64,000 bases of DNA from an uncultured Tenacibaculum sp. (GTDB taxonomy: Bacteria > Bacteroidota > Bacteroidia > Flavobacteriales > Flavobacteriaceae). The notes under the pieces were generated by a model. That model made no database searches. It worked only from the letters and a program-made list of their open reading frames with translations, and was not told the DNA's origin. The DNA is taken from NCBI RefSeq assembly GCF_947504135.1, contig NZ_CANNGG010000002.1:248001-312000 (forward strand). Direction: 5' to 3'. Made by a program: the position numbers and the translations under genes. Shown here piece after piece: positions 1 through 7,497 of the stretch (the stretch's first letter is position 1; each line of letters opens with the position of its first letter).

Positions 1-420
1 GTAAACTTCCCTAACTTGTCTAGTTGGCTAGATGATGTGTTTAATAGAGATCTTCCAGCTGTGTTTACATCAAACTTTAATACAGGTATTACTTTACCTA
101 AAGTAAACATTAAAGAAACAGCAGATAGTTATATTGTAGAAATGGCTGTTCCTGGTTTAAGTAAATCTGATTTTCATATAAATATTGATAATCAAATATT
201 ATCTATTAGCACAGAAATAAAAGAAACAAATGAAGAAAAACAAGAAAACTATACTCGTAGAGAGTTTGGATATTCTTCGTTTAAAAGAACATTTACGCTA
301 CCAGAAAGCGTGAATGATGATAAGATTAATGCTAGCTACAAGGATGGTATCTTAAACATCTTTTTACCTAAAAAAGATGAAGCAAAACAAAAACCAGCAA
401 GAACAATTAAAATTTCATAA
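1..420 (+). CDS. Small heat shock protein, Hsp20/alpha-crystallin family (5' end outside window)
   Basis: ATP-independent holdase chaperone of the cytoplasm that binds unfolding proteins. The frame is open from base 1, reading VNFPNLSSWLDDVFNRD before any start codon, so the real start lies left of the window; a TTG at 16 is internal. Visible residues cover a short N-terminal arm and one alpha-crystallin domain (roughly residues 30-130 of the visible part), with the conserved late-domain pattern SYKDGILNIFLPKK. A hairpin with T-rich tail follows the stop. Family assignment is clear from the order of conserved blocks (VNIKETADSYIVEMAVPGL, then FKRTFTLPESV). No copy-specific role can be read from the sequence. 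Confidence 0.93.
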   Translation, partial: VNFPNLSSWLDDVFNRDLPAVFTSNFNTGITLPKVNIKETADSYIVEMAVPGLSKSDFHINIDNQILSISTEIKETNEEKQENYTRREFGYSSFKRTFTLPESVNDDKINASYKDGILNIFLPKKDEAKQKPARTIKIS

Positions 421-444
421 TGTTTTTTTATCCTTAAAGGAGGT

Positions 445-475
445 AAGGAGGCTGAATTAACAGCCTTCTTTATAA
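445..475 (+). terminator. Rho-independent terminator after Hsp20
   Basis: A 10-bp stem (AAGGAGGCTG with CAGCCTTCTT, one G-U pair) around the loop AATTAA, followed by a short T-rich run. It lies 25 bases after the Hsp20 stop. Confidence 0.6.
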
Positions 476-506
476 ATATTTTCCTATTAATTTAAAATAC
501 AATCAT

Positions 507-735
507 ATGCCTAGAAAATTTAAATCAGGAGATTGGGTGAGATTAAAAGGTAGTAATAAAACTCCAAAGATGGAAGTGCTCAAATACATCCTAAAGAAGG
601 ATGCCTTATTAGGGGTGAATAATAATGATACTTATTTAGAGTGTTTGGTATAAAGAAGGTGAACGAAAATCAAAAATATTTCATCAAAACAATTTAGTGA
701 AGTCACCAGAAACAGGAGGTTTATATAAGGTGTAG
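507..735 (+). pseudogene. Frameshifted YodC-like (DUF2158) small protein
   Basis: An ATG at 507 opens a 48-codon frame (MPRKFKSGDWVRLKGSNKTP...) that stops with TAA at 651-653. The +1 frame continues directly from 649 with YKEGERKSKIFHQNNLVKSP and ends at TAG 733-735. Joined, the two parts give a protein of about 76 residues with the layout I recall for YodC/DUF2158 proteins: a start like FKxGDxVxLKSG, a central PKM, then ECxWY and a late FxxxxLxK. Around 640-650 the reading GAG TGT TTG GTA TAA would become E-C-(V)-W-Y with two bases added or one removed. It is therefore either a decayed gene or a sequencing or assembly error. The function of the family is unknown. Confidence 0.65.
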
Positions 736-785
736 AAGTTTAATTAACCTTATTAAGTTTACGAATTGTTTAACAAAAAATAAAA

Positions 786-1253
786 ATGATGAGAAAGTAT
801 ATGTTATGTATGGTCTTGGCTTTGTTAACTATTAGTTGCAATGGTCAAAAACACAGACAAAAAGAAAGTGTTGAGCGTATAGAAAAACAACCTAAAGGAA
901 GTTGGAAAGTTGATAAAGAGTTTGATGAAAATGGAAACTTGATACGGTATGACAGTATTTATACCTGGTCACTTAACAACAATGAAACAAATCTTTCTTC
1001 TATTGACAGAGATAGTTTGTTAAAATCATTTAAATCTAAATTTTTTACAAACTTTTCAGAATTTCAAAAGCAAGGATTTGAAGATGTCTTTTCTGAAGAC
1101 TCTCTTTTTAGTAAACATTATTTTAGTAATGACTTTTTTAAAAGTAATTTTGGTAGAGAGTTTATGGAGATAGATAAAATAATAAAACAAATGGAAGATA
1201 GGCAGAAGAAGTTTTTAGAAAAATATCAGTCTGAATTTATAAACCCTAAATAA
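786..1253 (+). CDS. Small lipoprotein of unknown function
   Basis: A 155-residue protein with a lipoprotein signal peptide: a hydrophobic run LCMVLALLTI followed by the lipobox-like LTISC, so Cys18 is the probable lipidated residue. The mature part is charged, with a segment WKVDKEFDENGNLIRYDSI resembling repeats in secreted proteins, then a Phe/Lys/Glu-rich C-terminus likely to form a coiled coil (about residues 120-150). No family is recognised. Two adjacent ATGs (786 and 789) are both usable starts. The gene sits alone between two terminators and is probably monocistronic. Confidence 0.7.
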   Translation: MMRKYMLCMVLALLTISCNGQKHRQKESVERIEKQPKGSWKVDKEFDENGNLIRYDSIYTWSLNNNETNLSSIDRDSLLKSFKSKFFTNFSEFQKQGFEDVFSEDSLFSKHYFSNDFFKSNFGREFMEIDKIIKQMEDRQKKFLEKYQSEFINPK

Positions 1254-1328
1254 GCTAGTTTAAATTAGCTAAAAGGATGCATTTTGCTTAGTAAAGGGAA
1301 AATAATTAGAGAAAGATTTATAAAAAAA

Positions 1329-1356
1329 CTCGCTACAAAACTGTAGCGAGCTTTTA
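1329..1356. terminator. Bidirectional terminator between lipoprotein and ndk
   Basis: A perfect 9-bp stem (CTCGCTACA with TGTAGCGAG) around AAAC, with A-run on the left and T-run on the right. It can serve the plus-strand lipoprotein gene and the converging ndk. Confidence 0.85.
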
Positions 1357-1390
1357 TAATATCTATAAATTTAGTAACCTAAATTAAAGA

Positions 1391-1810
1391 TTAAAACATT
1401 TCTCTTCCTGAAAAGTGGAAAGCACCTTCGATAGCTGCATTCTCATCAGAATCAGAACCGTGTACTGCATTTTCACCAATAGAAGTAGCGTATAATTGAC
1501 GGATAGTTCCTTCAGCAGCTTCAGCAGGGTTAGTAGCACCAATTAAAGTTCTAAAATCTTCAACAGCGTTGTCTTTCTCTAAGATCGCAGCGATGATTGG
1601 TCCGCGAGTCATAAACTCAACTAATTCACCAAAGAAAGGACGCTCGCTGTGTACTCCATAAAAAGTTTCAGCATCACGCTTAGTCATTTGAGTTTTTTTC
1701 ATAGCTACGATTCTAAATCCTGCAGCGTTAATTTTTTCTAAAATTGCACCAGTGTGTCCGTTTTCAACAGCATCTGGTTTAATCATTGTAAAAGTTCTAT
1801 TTGTTGCCAT
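1391..1810 (-). CDS. ndk: Nucleoside diphosphate kinase
   Basis: Transfers the gamma-phosphate from ATP to nucleoside diphosphates through a phosphohistidine, balancing cytoplasmic NTP and dNTP pools. The 139-residue length is normal for the family. The catalytic block [12 protein letters not shown] is present with the phosphorylated histidine at residue 117, and the N-terminus has [13 protein letters not shown]. The gene stands alone with a predicted promoter about 80 bases upstream of the start and a palindrome at the predicted transcription start; both are listed separately. Confidence 0.98.
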   Translation of the reverse strand: MATNRTFTMIKPDAVENGHTGAILEKINAAGFRIVAMKKTQMTKRDAETFYGVHSERPFFGELVEFMTRGPIIAAILEKDNAVEDFRTLIGATNPAEAAEGTIRQLYATSIGENAVHGSDSDENAAIEGAFHFSGREMF

Positions 1811-1861
1811 TATTAAATGTAATAATTATCAATAAAATGATAAATTCCTTAATTGTTGTTG

Positions 1862-1882
1862 TTTACACAAACTTTGTGTAAA
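1862..1882. promoter_or_regulatory. Perfect palindrome in the ndk 5' leader
   Basis: Two 10-base arms, TTTACACAAA and TTTGTGTAAA, flank a single C. The site begins seven bases downstream of the predicted ndk -7 box, so it covers the expected transcription start. It could be an operator or an mRNA hairpin. It is too long and perfect to be likely by chance, but no regulator is identified. Confidence 0.5.
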
Positions 1883-1888
1883 TCGGCG

Positions 1889-1919
1889 CAAAAATACACT
1901 TTTTAATGTTATCTACAAG
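1889..1919 (-). promoter_or_regulatory. Predicted ndk promoter (Bacteroidetes type)
   Basis: On the minus strand CTTG is followed by exactly 19 bases and then TATTTTTG, matching the Bacteroidetes consensus TTTG-N19-TAnnTTTG with one mismatch. The -7 box lies at 1889-1896. Transcription would start near 1883, leaving a leader of about 70 nt. Confidence 0.65.
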
Positions 1920-2918
1920 TTAAGGGTATATTTCGTTGATTTCTTGTAAGATAGCTCCATCTTTACCACGCATTTGTAAGGTGGCTTTTTTAGTTTTTAA
2001 ATCTAAAAGTAACGTACCATAGCTTAAAGAGTTTACAACTTTTCCAATTCGGTAGTCATTTTTTTCAGAAGTAAAAGAAGAATACGCATGTGTTAACCCA
2101 CTTGAAGTGAAATCAATAACTGGGTATTTTAATCCTTCGACAGTTGTTTTAGAGAATTCAGAAATATGTCTATCTCCTGAAAGAAGAATTACACTCGTAT
2201 TTTTAGCTTCTTTAATTAAGTTGAATAACTTATCTACTTCATGAGGGAAGTTACCCCATTTTTCAAAACCGTGTTCTTTTGATAGTATTTGAATACTGCT
2301 TACAACTACTGTGAAAGTAGCGGTAGAGTTGGTAAGTTCGTCTGTAAGCCATTTCCACTGAGTATCACCTAAAACAGTACCTTCGTTATAACTGTTTGGT
2401 TGAAAACGTTGTCCGTTAGTTCCCTTAGTTAAAGCAGTTCTGAAGTAGCGTGTGTCAAGAACAATTACTTTAACATCTCCATTTTTGGTGTTAAATGTTT
2501 TTGAGTGATACACACCTTTTTGTTTTCTTCTTGGAGAGTCTTTCGGTACATCTAAAAAATCTAAAAATAACTGCTGACTTTCATCTTTCATCACAAATTC
2601 TACTCCAGCATCGTTTTTACCATAATCATGATCATCCCAAGTAGCAAGTATAGGAGTTGTAGAGCTTAATTCTTTGTAGCCTTTTATGTTTTTTTGAGTT
2701 TTATACATGCGTTTCATTTTACGCATATTGTTGGTGTCGGCATAAATATTATCACCTCCCCAAATCCATACATCTGGTTGTAATGAAACGATATCTTGCC
2801 AAAAAGGATTGTCAAGTTTTTGGTTGTTGCACGATCCAAAAGCAATGGTGAAATTTTCTTGTCCAAATGAGGTGATAGAAAAAGTAACTAAGAGTACAAA
2901 AGAAATTATAGATTTCAT
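1920..2918 (-). CDS. Secreted PhoD-like phosphatase / alkaline phosphatase D family protein
   Basis: Probable periplasmic or exported metallophosphoesterase of the PhoD-like family, 332 residues. A Sec signal peptide is visible (residues 1-19, ending SFGQ). Metal-binding motifs follow in order: GSCNNQ (28-33), GGDNIYAD with Asp56, WDDHDYGKND (near residue 95) and GDRHISEF (near residue 247). PhoD enzymes hydrolyse phosphate mono- or diesters using calcium and iron; substrate here is not predictable. The protein lacks the long N-terminal domain of classical PhoD, typical of the shorter Bacteroidetes members. It lies between ndk and the divergent DHH gene. Confidence 0.88.
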   Translation of the reverse strand: MKSIISFVLLVTFSITSFGQENFTIAFGSCNNQKLDNPFWQDIVSLQPDVWIWGGDNIYADTNNMRKMKRMYKTQKNIKGYKELSSTTPILATWDDHDYGKNDAGVEFVMKDESQQLFLDFLDVPKDSPRRKQKGVYHSKTFNTKNGDVKVIVLDTRYFRTALTKGTNGQRFQPNSYNEGTVLGDTQWKWLTDELTNSTATFTVVVSSIQILSKEHGFEKWGNFPHEVDKLFNLIKEAKNTSVILLSGDRHISEFSKTTVEGLKYPVIDFTSSGLTHAYSSFTSEKNDYRIGKVVNSLSYGTLLLDLKTKKATLQMRGKDGAILQEINEIYP

Positions 2919-3008
2919 AAATGTTATGATGATTTAATTTTTATGCGAAGAAACAAAAAGAAAAGCTTAAAAAGGTTAGTAAAACATTAATTTGTATCTT
3001 CGCCACTT

Positions 3009-4037
3009 ATGATTTTAAAGCACTTTACAGAACTAAAGCAATTTTTATCACAACCAAGAAATATTGTGATTATAGGACATAGAAATCCTGATGGAGATGC
3101 AATTGGCTCAACCTTAGGGTTAAAACACTATTTGGATAAAAAAGGGCATACTACTCAAGTGTTGATGCCAAATGAATATCCTGATTTTTTACATTGGGTT
3201 CCGGGTTCAGAAACAGTTAAGCGTTTTGATAGACAAAACAAGCAATCTGTAAAAGCTTTAGCAAAATCAGAGATCGTTTTTTTATTAGATTTTAATGCTT
3301 TGCATAGAGTTGGAGATGATATGCAAAATACTTTAGAGCAATATGAAAATGAATTTGCATTGATAGATCATCATCAACAACCAGATGAATTTATGTACAT
3401 GTATTCAGATACTTCAATGTCTTCTACTTGTCAAATGGTCTATAATTTCATAGAAATGATGGATGATGTTGAGTTGATAGATAAAAATATTGCTACTTGT
3501 TTGTATACGGGTATTATGACGGATACTGGTTCTTTTCGTTTTCGTTCTACAACGAGTACAACCCACAGAATCATAGCTCATTTAATAGATAAAGGAGCTG
3601 AAAATGATAGAATTCACAGCAATGTGCAAGATTCGAACTCGTACGATAGGTTGTTGTTGTTAGGGCAAGCTTTGAGTAATATGAAGGTGTTGCCAGAATA
3701 TAAAACAGCATTTATAACACTAACGGAGGAGGAAAAGAGAAGGTTTAATTACGAAAAAGGAGATACGGAAGGAGTTGTGAATTATGCACTATCTTTGAAA
3801 GGGATTGTTTTTGCAGCTATTTTTATAGAGGATGAAGAGCAAGGAATTATAAAAATATCTTTCAGATCTAAAGGGAATTTTTCAGTAAATCAGTTTGCTC
3901 GTAACTACTTTAATGGAGGAGGGCATGACAATGCTGCAGGTGGAAGAAGTGATGAAAGTATGGAAGATACGATAGCAAGATTTAAAACGTTATTAACTTC
4001 GTATCAACAAGAACTACAAAATTCGTATGAAGCATAA
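3009..4037 (+). CDS. DHH-DHHA1 phosphoesterase, NrnA-like oligoribonuclease/pAp phosphatase
   Basis: Bifunctional cytoplasmic phosphoesterase that degrades nano-RNA and/or removes the 3' phosphate of pAp. DHH domain: GHRNPDGDAIGS (residues 23-34) supplies metal ligands, a central DFNALHR and the DHH signature in ALIDHHQQP (near 117-122). The C-terminal DHHA1 domain carries the substrate-binding GGGHDNAAGG near residue 305. The 342-residue length fits NrnA. It heads a tight plus-strand run: its last 11 bases overlap the start of gldI. This DHH-gldI pairing suggests co-translation. Confidence 0.92.
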   Translation: MILKHFTELKQFLSQPRNIVIIGHRNPDGDAIGSTLGLKHYLDKKGHTTQVLMPNEYPDFLHWVPGSETVKRFDRQNKQSVKALAKSEIVFLLDFNALHRVGDDMQNTLEQYENEFALIDHHQQPDEFMYMYSDTSMSSTCQMVYNFIEMMDDVELIDKNIATCLYTGIMTDTGSFRFRSTTSTTHRIIAHLIDKGAENDRIHSNVQDSNSYDRLLLLGQALSNMKVLPEYKTAFITLTEEEKRRFNYEKGDTEGVVNYALSLKGIVFAAIFIEDEEQGIIKISFRSKGNFSVNQFARNYFNGGGHDNAAGGRSDESMEDTIARFKTLLTSYQQELQNSYEA

Positions 4038-4578
4038 AACAATACTTTTTATTCTTATAACTTTATTGGTGGTGGTTTCGTGTGAAAAACCTGAAGCAAG
4101 AAGACCTAAGCAACACGGTACAACAAATTTTTATGATGAAGTTCTTGAAGAGAATAAAAAATTAAACGCTTTGGAAAAAGAGCGTTTAGAAAAATGGATT
4201 TCTCAAGATACAATTGCAGAGTATAAAACTTCACCTCATGGTTTTTGGTATACTTATCTTACAAAAGATACCTTAGGGTTAAGTAGTCCTAAACCAGAAG
4301 ATGTAGTTTTATTATCATATAGTATTTCAGATATGAGCAACGGACTTATTTATGAAAGAAGAGAAAAAACTTATAAAGTAGATAAAGAAGATTTTATTCC
4401 TGCATTACAAGAAGGAGTAAAGTTGATGAAAAAAGGAGAAACTATTACATTTGTAATTCCATCATATAGAGCTTTTGGAGTTACAGGTGATGGAAATAAA
4501 ATCGCTGTTAATCAGCCAATACAAAGTACAGTAACACTAATCGATATAAAATCAAAAAAAGACAATGAAATTAACTAA
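4027..4578 (+). CDS. gldI: Gliding motility lipoprotein GldI, FKBP-type peptidyl-prolyl isomerase
   Basis: Envelope-anchored FKBP-family prolyl isomerase needed for gliding motility in flavobacteria, thought to help fold motility or secretion proteins. The 183-residue protein has a lipoprotein signal (LLVVVSC, Cys19 lipidated), a helical linker, and an FKBP domain from about residue 75 to 178, with the late block EGVKLMKKGETITFVIPSYRAFG cut by a short loop and ending TVTLIDIK. The FKBP domain is divergent. The start overlaps the DHH gene by 11 bases and the 3' end overlaps the next FKBP gene by 14 bases, so the three are probably translationally coupled. Confidence 0.9.
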   Translation: MKHKTILFILITLLVVVSCEKPEARRPKQHGTTNFYDEVLEENKKLNALEKERLEKWISQDTIAEYKTSPHGFWYTYLTKDTLGLSSPKPEDVVLLSYSISDMSNGLIYERREKTYKVDKEDFIPALQEGVKLMKKGETITFVIPSYRAFGVTGDGNKIAVNQPIQSTVTLIDIKSKKDNEIN

Positions 4579-5290
4579 TATTTTAGCAGCTACGGTAGTA
4601 GGTTTATCAGTTGTATCTTGTAGCAACGGTCAATTCAAAGAAAAAAGCTCATTAGCAACAGAAGTAGATTCTGTAAGCTATGCTTTAGGATTAGATATGG
4701 CAAATAAAATTAAAGTAAACTTTGATGATATGGATCAAGGTTTATTCGTTCAAGGCTTTAAAAACGGAATGGATTCTACCAACTTATTAATAGAGTCAAA
4801 AGACATCAACAATATTTTAAGAACATTCTTTCAAAAGAAACAACAAGAAAAAATGAAAGAAATGCAAGAAGAGCAAGCTAAAAAAGCAGAAGTTGAGTTT
4901 GGAGATAACAAAAAAGCAGGAGAAGAGTTTTTAGCAGAAAACAAAACTAAAGACGGAGTACAAACTACTGAAAGTGGCTTACAATACATCGTTTTAAAAG
5001 AAGGTGAAGGTGATGCTCCTACTGCAAGCTCTAGAGTTAAGGTTCATTATCACGGTACTTTAACTGACGGAACCGTTTTTGATAGTTCAGTTGAAAGAGG
5101 GGAGCCAAGTGAGTTTGGAGTAGGGCAAGTAATTAAAGGGTGGACAGAAGGTTTACAGTTAATGAAACCAGGAGCAAAATACAAGTTTTTCATCCCTCAA
5201 GATTTAGCTTACGGAGCACAACAAAGAGGGCAGCATATTAAACCTTTTTCAGCTTTAGTTTTTGAAGTTGAGTTATTAGAGGTAAAATAA
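4565..5290 (+). CDS. FKBP-type peptidyl-prolyl cis-trans isomerase, lipoprotein (Mip/FklB-like)
   Basis: Exported prolyl isomerase. The 241-residue protein has a lipoprotein signal ending VVSC (Cys19), an N-terminal FKBP_N dimerisation region (EVDSVSYALGLDMANKIK, about residues 32-110, helical and Lys/Glu rich) and a complete C-terminal FKBP domain (about 130-241). Active-site blocks are intact: VHYHGTLTDGTVFDSS, GQVIKGWTEGLQLM and FFIPQDLAYG. It therefore looks catalytically competent, unlike the more divergent GldI upstream. It overlaps gldI and is followed by a second immunophilin gene after about 90 bases. Confidence 0.93.
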   Translation: MKLTNILAATVVGLSVVSCSNGQFKEKSSLATEVDSVSYALGLDMANKIKVNFDDMDQGLFVQGFKNGMDSTNLLIESKDINNILRTFFQKKQQEKMKEMQEEQAKKAEVEFGDNKKAGEEFLAENKTKDGVQTTESGLQYIVLKEGEGDAPTASSRVKVHYHGTLTDGTVFDSSVERGEPSEFGVGQVIKGWTEGLQLMKPGAKYKFFIPQDLAYGAQQRGQHIKPFSALVFEVELLEVK

Positions 5291-5383
5291 AATTAAACTC
5301 AAAAGGTTGATAATTAATTAGGTTAGCACTGGTTGTTAACCTAATTAATTGTTTATAAAAGTAATTTTTTTAAAAATAAATTA

Positions 5384-6433
5384 ATGAAACTATTTAAAAT
5401 TCTACTATTCGTGTCGGTGTTGTTTGCGTCATGTAAAACAACAAAATATTCTGATTTAGAAAATGGATTGTATGCTGATATTCAAACCAATCAAGGTGAT
5501 ATTTTAGTAAAATTGTTTGATAAAGATGTACCTATGACGGTGGCTAATTTTGTAGCTTTAAGTGAAGGAACGCACCCTAAAATGACCGATTCTTTAAAAG
5601 GAACTCCTTTTTATGATGGGGTTGTATTTCATAGGGTGATTAAAGATTTCATGATACAAGGAGGAGATAGAACTGGTAAAGGAAGTGGAGATGCAGGGTA
5701 TACTTTTCCTGATGAATTTACTACAGATGAAGAAGGGGAGCTATTACATAAGCATGATGGACCAGGTGTTTTATCTATGGCTAACTACTCAAGGCCAGTA
5801 ACAAACTCTAGTCAGTTTTTTATTACTCATAAAGCGACTCCTTGGTTAGATAATGGACATTCTGTTTTCGGACGTGTTTTAAAAGGTCAAATGGTGGTAG
5901 ATACTATCCAAAAAGGGGATGTTATTAATAAAGTAGTGATTCTAAGAATAGGAGAGAATGCAAAAAAATTCGAAGCATCATTAGTGTTTGAGCAAGAGTT
6001 AGCAAATGCAGAGAAGATGGAGGTAGAGCGCAAGCAAAAATTAGAAGAGCTAAAAAAGAAATACCAAGAAGAGCAAGGAATTAACGATGCAATTACTACT
6101 AATTCAGGATTAAAAATTTTATCGTTACAAAAAGGAAATGGGAAAAAAGTAAATCCAGCTTTGCCTACCACTGCACATTATACATTATATTTAACAGACG
6201 GAAGAAAAATAGATTCTAGTTTAGATAAAGGTGAAGCTTTTGTTTTTACAGTTGACGATGAAAATTTTCCGTTAATAGCTGGTTGGAAAGAAGGAGTGAA
6301 AACGATGAGAGAAGGAGATAAAGTACGTTTGTTTATTCCTCATTATTTAGGATATGGAGACCAAAGAATGGGGCCAATTCCTCCTAAATCAGATTTAATT
6401 TTTGAAATAGAAGTTTTAAAAGTAGGAAAGTAG
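5384..6433 (+). CDS. Cyclophilin-FKBP fusion peptidyl-prolyl isomerase (dual-family immunophilin), lipoprotein
   Basis: Two unrelated prolyl isomerase folds in one 349-residue envelope protein. A signal ending LFASC puts the lipidated Cys at residue 17. The cyclophilin domain (about 28-190) has DVPMTVANFVAL, GVVFHRVIKDFMIQGGD and NSSQFFITHKATPWLDN, including the catalytic FHR...MIQGGD region. A charged coiled-coil linker (about 200-232) leads to an FKBP domain (about 240-349) with TAHYTLYLTDGRKIDSS and PLIAGWKEGVKTM. Cyclophilin-first fusions (CFBP) have been described in flavobacteria. Start choice: ATG at 5384 gives a complete signal peptide. Two bases separate its stop from the next gene. 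Confidence 0.92.
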   Translation: MKLFKILLFVSVLFASCKTTKYSDLENGLYADIQTNQGDILVKLFDKDVPMTVANFVALSEGTHPKMTDSLKGTPFYDGVVFHRVIKDFMIQGGDRTGKGSGDAGYTFPDEFTTDEEGELLHKHDGPGVLSMANYSRPVTNSSQFFITHKATPWLDNGHSVFGRVLKGQMVVDTIQKGDVINKVVILRIGENAKKFEASLVFEQELANAEKMEVERKQKLEELKKKYQEEQGINDAITTNSGLKILSLQKGNGKKVNPALPTTAHYTLYLTDGRKIDSSLDKGEAFVFTVDDENFPLIAGWKEGVKTMREGDKVRLFIPHYLGYGDQRMGPIPPKSDLIFEIEVLKVGK

Positions 6434-6435
6434 TT

Positions 6436-7014
6436 TTGATAGAAAATATTATACAAAAAGATAAAGAGCTTTTAATTTATCTTAATAATTTAGGAAGTGA
6501 GCAATGGGATGGTTTTTGGATAACAATAACCAATCAGTTTACTTGGACTCCTTTATTTGTTTTTGTGCTTTTTTTAGTGTTTAAGCAATTTGGATGGAAA
6601 AAAGGTTTGTTTACAGTCTTGTTTATAGCTGTTATCGTAGCTTTTTCTGATCAGTTTACGAACTTAATAAAAAACACTACCGAAAGAGTAAGGCCTTGCA
6701 ATGCAGAGGGTATAAAAGAGTATTTACGCCAAATAAAATACAGATCTGGCGGGTATAGCTTTTGGTCAGGACACGCGTCATTGTCAACCACAGTAACAAC
6801 GTTTATGATTTTATTGTTAAGAAAGCATTTTAAGATGATTTACTTAATGATTTTATTCCCTTTAATATTCGGTTATAGCCGTATTTATTTAGGAGTGCAT
6901 TTCCCTGTAGATGTAACAACAGGGTATGTTACAGGAATCATATTAGGAACATTGTTTTACTTCGGGTATTCTGCCCTAGAAAAGAAATTAAGTTTAGTAA
7001 AAGAACAAGAGTAG
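6436..7014 (+). CDS. PAP2-family membrane phosphatase
   Basis: Integral-membrane lipid phosphatase, perhaps acting on undecaprenyl pyrophosphate, phosphatidic acid or phosphatidylglycerol phosphate; substrate is not predictable. The 192 residues have several hydrophobic segments and the three PAP2 motifs: KNTTERVRPC, FWSGHASLSTT and SRIYLGVHFPVDV with the two catalytic histidines. The start is TTG at 6436, only two bases after the preceding stop; no ATG gives a full first membrane-proximal helix, so the non-ATG start is preferred. A strong terminator follows, closing the operon that begins with the DHH gene. Confidence 0.88.
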   Translation: MIENIIQKDKELLIYLNNLGSEQWDGFWITITNQFTWTPLFVFVLFLVFKQFGWKKGLFTVLFIAVIVAFSDQFTNLIKNTTERVRPCNAEGIKEYLRQIKYRSGGYSFWSGHASLSTTVTTFMILLLRKHFKMIYLMILFPLIFGYSRIYLGVHFPVDVTTGYVTGIILGTLFYFGYSALEKKLSLVKEQE

Positions 7015-7042
7015 TATAAGAATTTAAATACTTATTAAAATC

Positions 7043-7074
7043 AAAAAAAGCTTACGTAATTGTAAGCTTTTTTT
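7043..7074 (+). terminator. Terminator of the DHH-gldI-PPIase-PAP2 run
   Basis: A 12-13 bp stem (AAAAAAAGCTTAC with GTAAGCTTTTTTT) with a 6-base loop and a T-run, starting 28 bases after the PAP2 stop. Confidence 0.88.
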
Positions 7075-7090
7075 CTTTAATCCCCTAAAA

Positions 7091-7117
7091 AAAAACCGAA
7101 GCTTTCACTTCGGTTTT
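7091..7117 (-). terminator. Terminator of tRNA-Ser
   Basis: A 10-bp stem (AAAACCGAAG with CTTCGGTTTT) and a 6-base loop, followed on the minus strand by a long T-run, placed directly after the tRNA 3' end. Confidence 0.85.
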
Positions 7118-7118
7118 G

Positions 7119-7203
7119 CGGAGAAAGAGGGATTCGAACCCCCGGACCTGTTACAGTCAACGGTTTTCAAGACCGCCGCATTCGACCACTCTGCCATTTC
7201 TCC
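7119..7203 (-). tRNA. tRNA-Ser (anticodon UGA)
   Basis: An 85-nt class II tRNA. On the minus strand the acceptor GGAGAAA pairs with TTTCTCC, with discriminator G. The anticodon stem CGGTC/GACCG-type arm holds the loop CTTGAAA, anticodon TGA. A long variable arm follows, as expected for serine tRNA, then the T-arm with GGTTCGAATCC. The encoded 3' end continues with CA only by chance and CCA is not fully encoded. A -7 type promoter box lies about 36 bases upstream and a terminator directly downstream. Confidence 0.96.
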
Positions 7204-7238
7204 TGAGCGTCTCATCAGATATTCCCTGATTGCGGGTG

Positions 7239-7246
7239 CAAATATA
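7239..7246 (-). promoter_or_regulatory. Predicted -7 promoter box of tRNA-Ser
   Basis: TATATTTG on the minus strand, followed by CACCCG, matches TAnnTTTG. Nineteen bases further upstream is TTTT, a weak -33 element. The rest of the span from here to aroC (7247-7497) is AT-rich, and I see no gene or stable structure in it. Confidence 0.6.
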
Positions 7247-7497
7247 TGACCTTTTTTCAATTCTAAAAAAGTTTTTACCTACTTTTTTTAAGTTTTTTTC
7301 AATCAAAAAGTAAAGGTAATTATAACACTTTTGCAATCAGTTAGTTTGCTTTAACTTGGAGAAGAAAAAAAATACTGTTTTTTTATTGAATCTAATGATG
7401 GGTTAGGTAAAACAGTAGCTTTGTAAGGAAATAATAGACTTTTAAATGTAGATTTTTTTATAAAATAATTCTACCTTCGTTCTTAAATTTATTAAGT

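Noticed and set aside
7247..7497. Hidden gene between tRNA-Ser and aroC
   Set aside because: AT-rich, short frames only, no start with protein-like composition.
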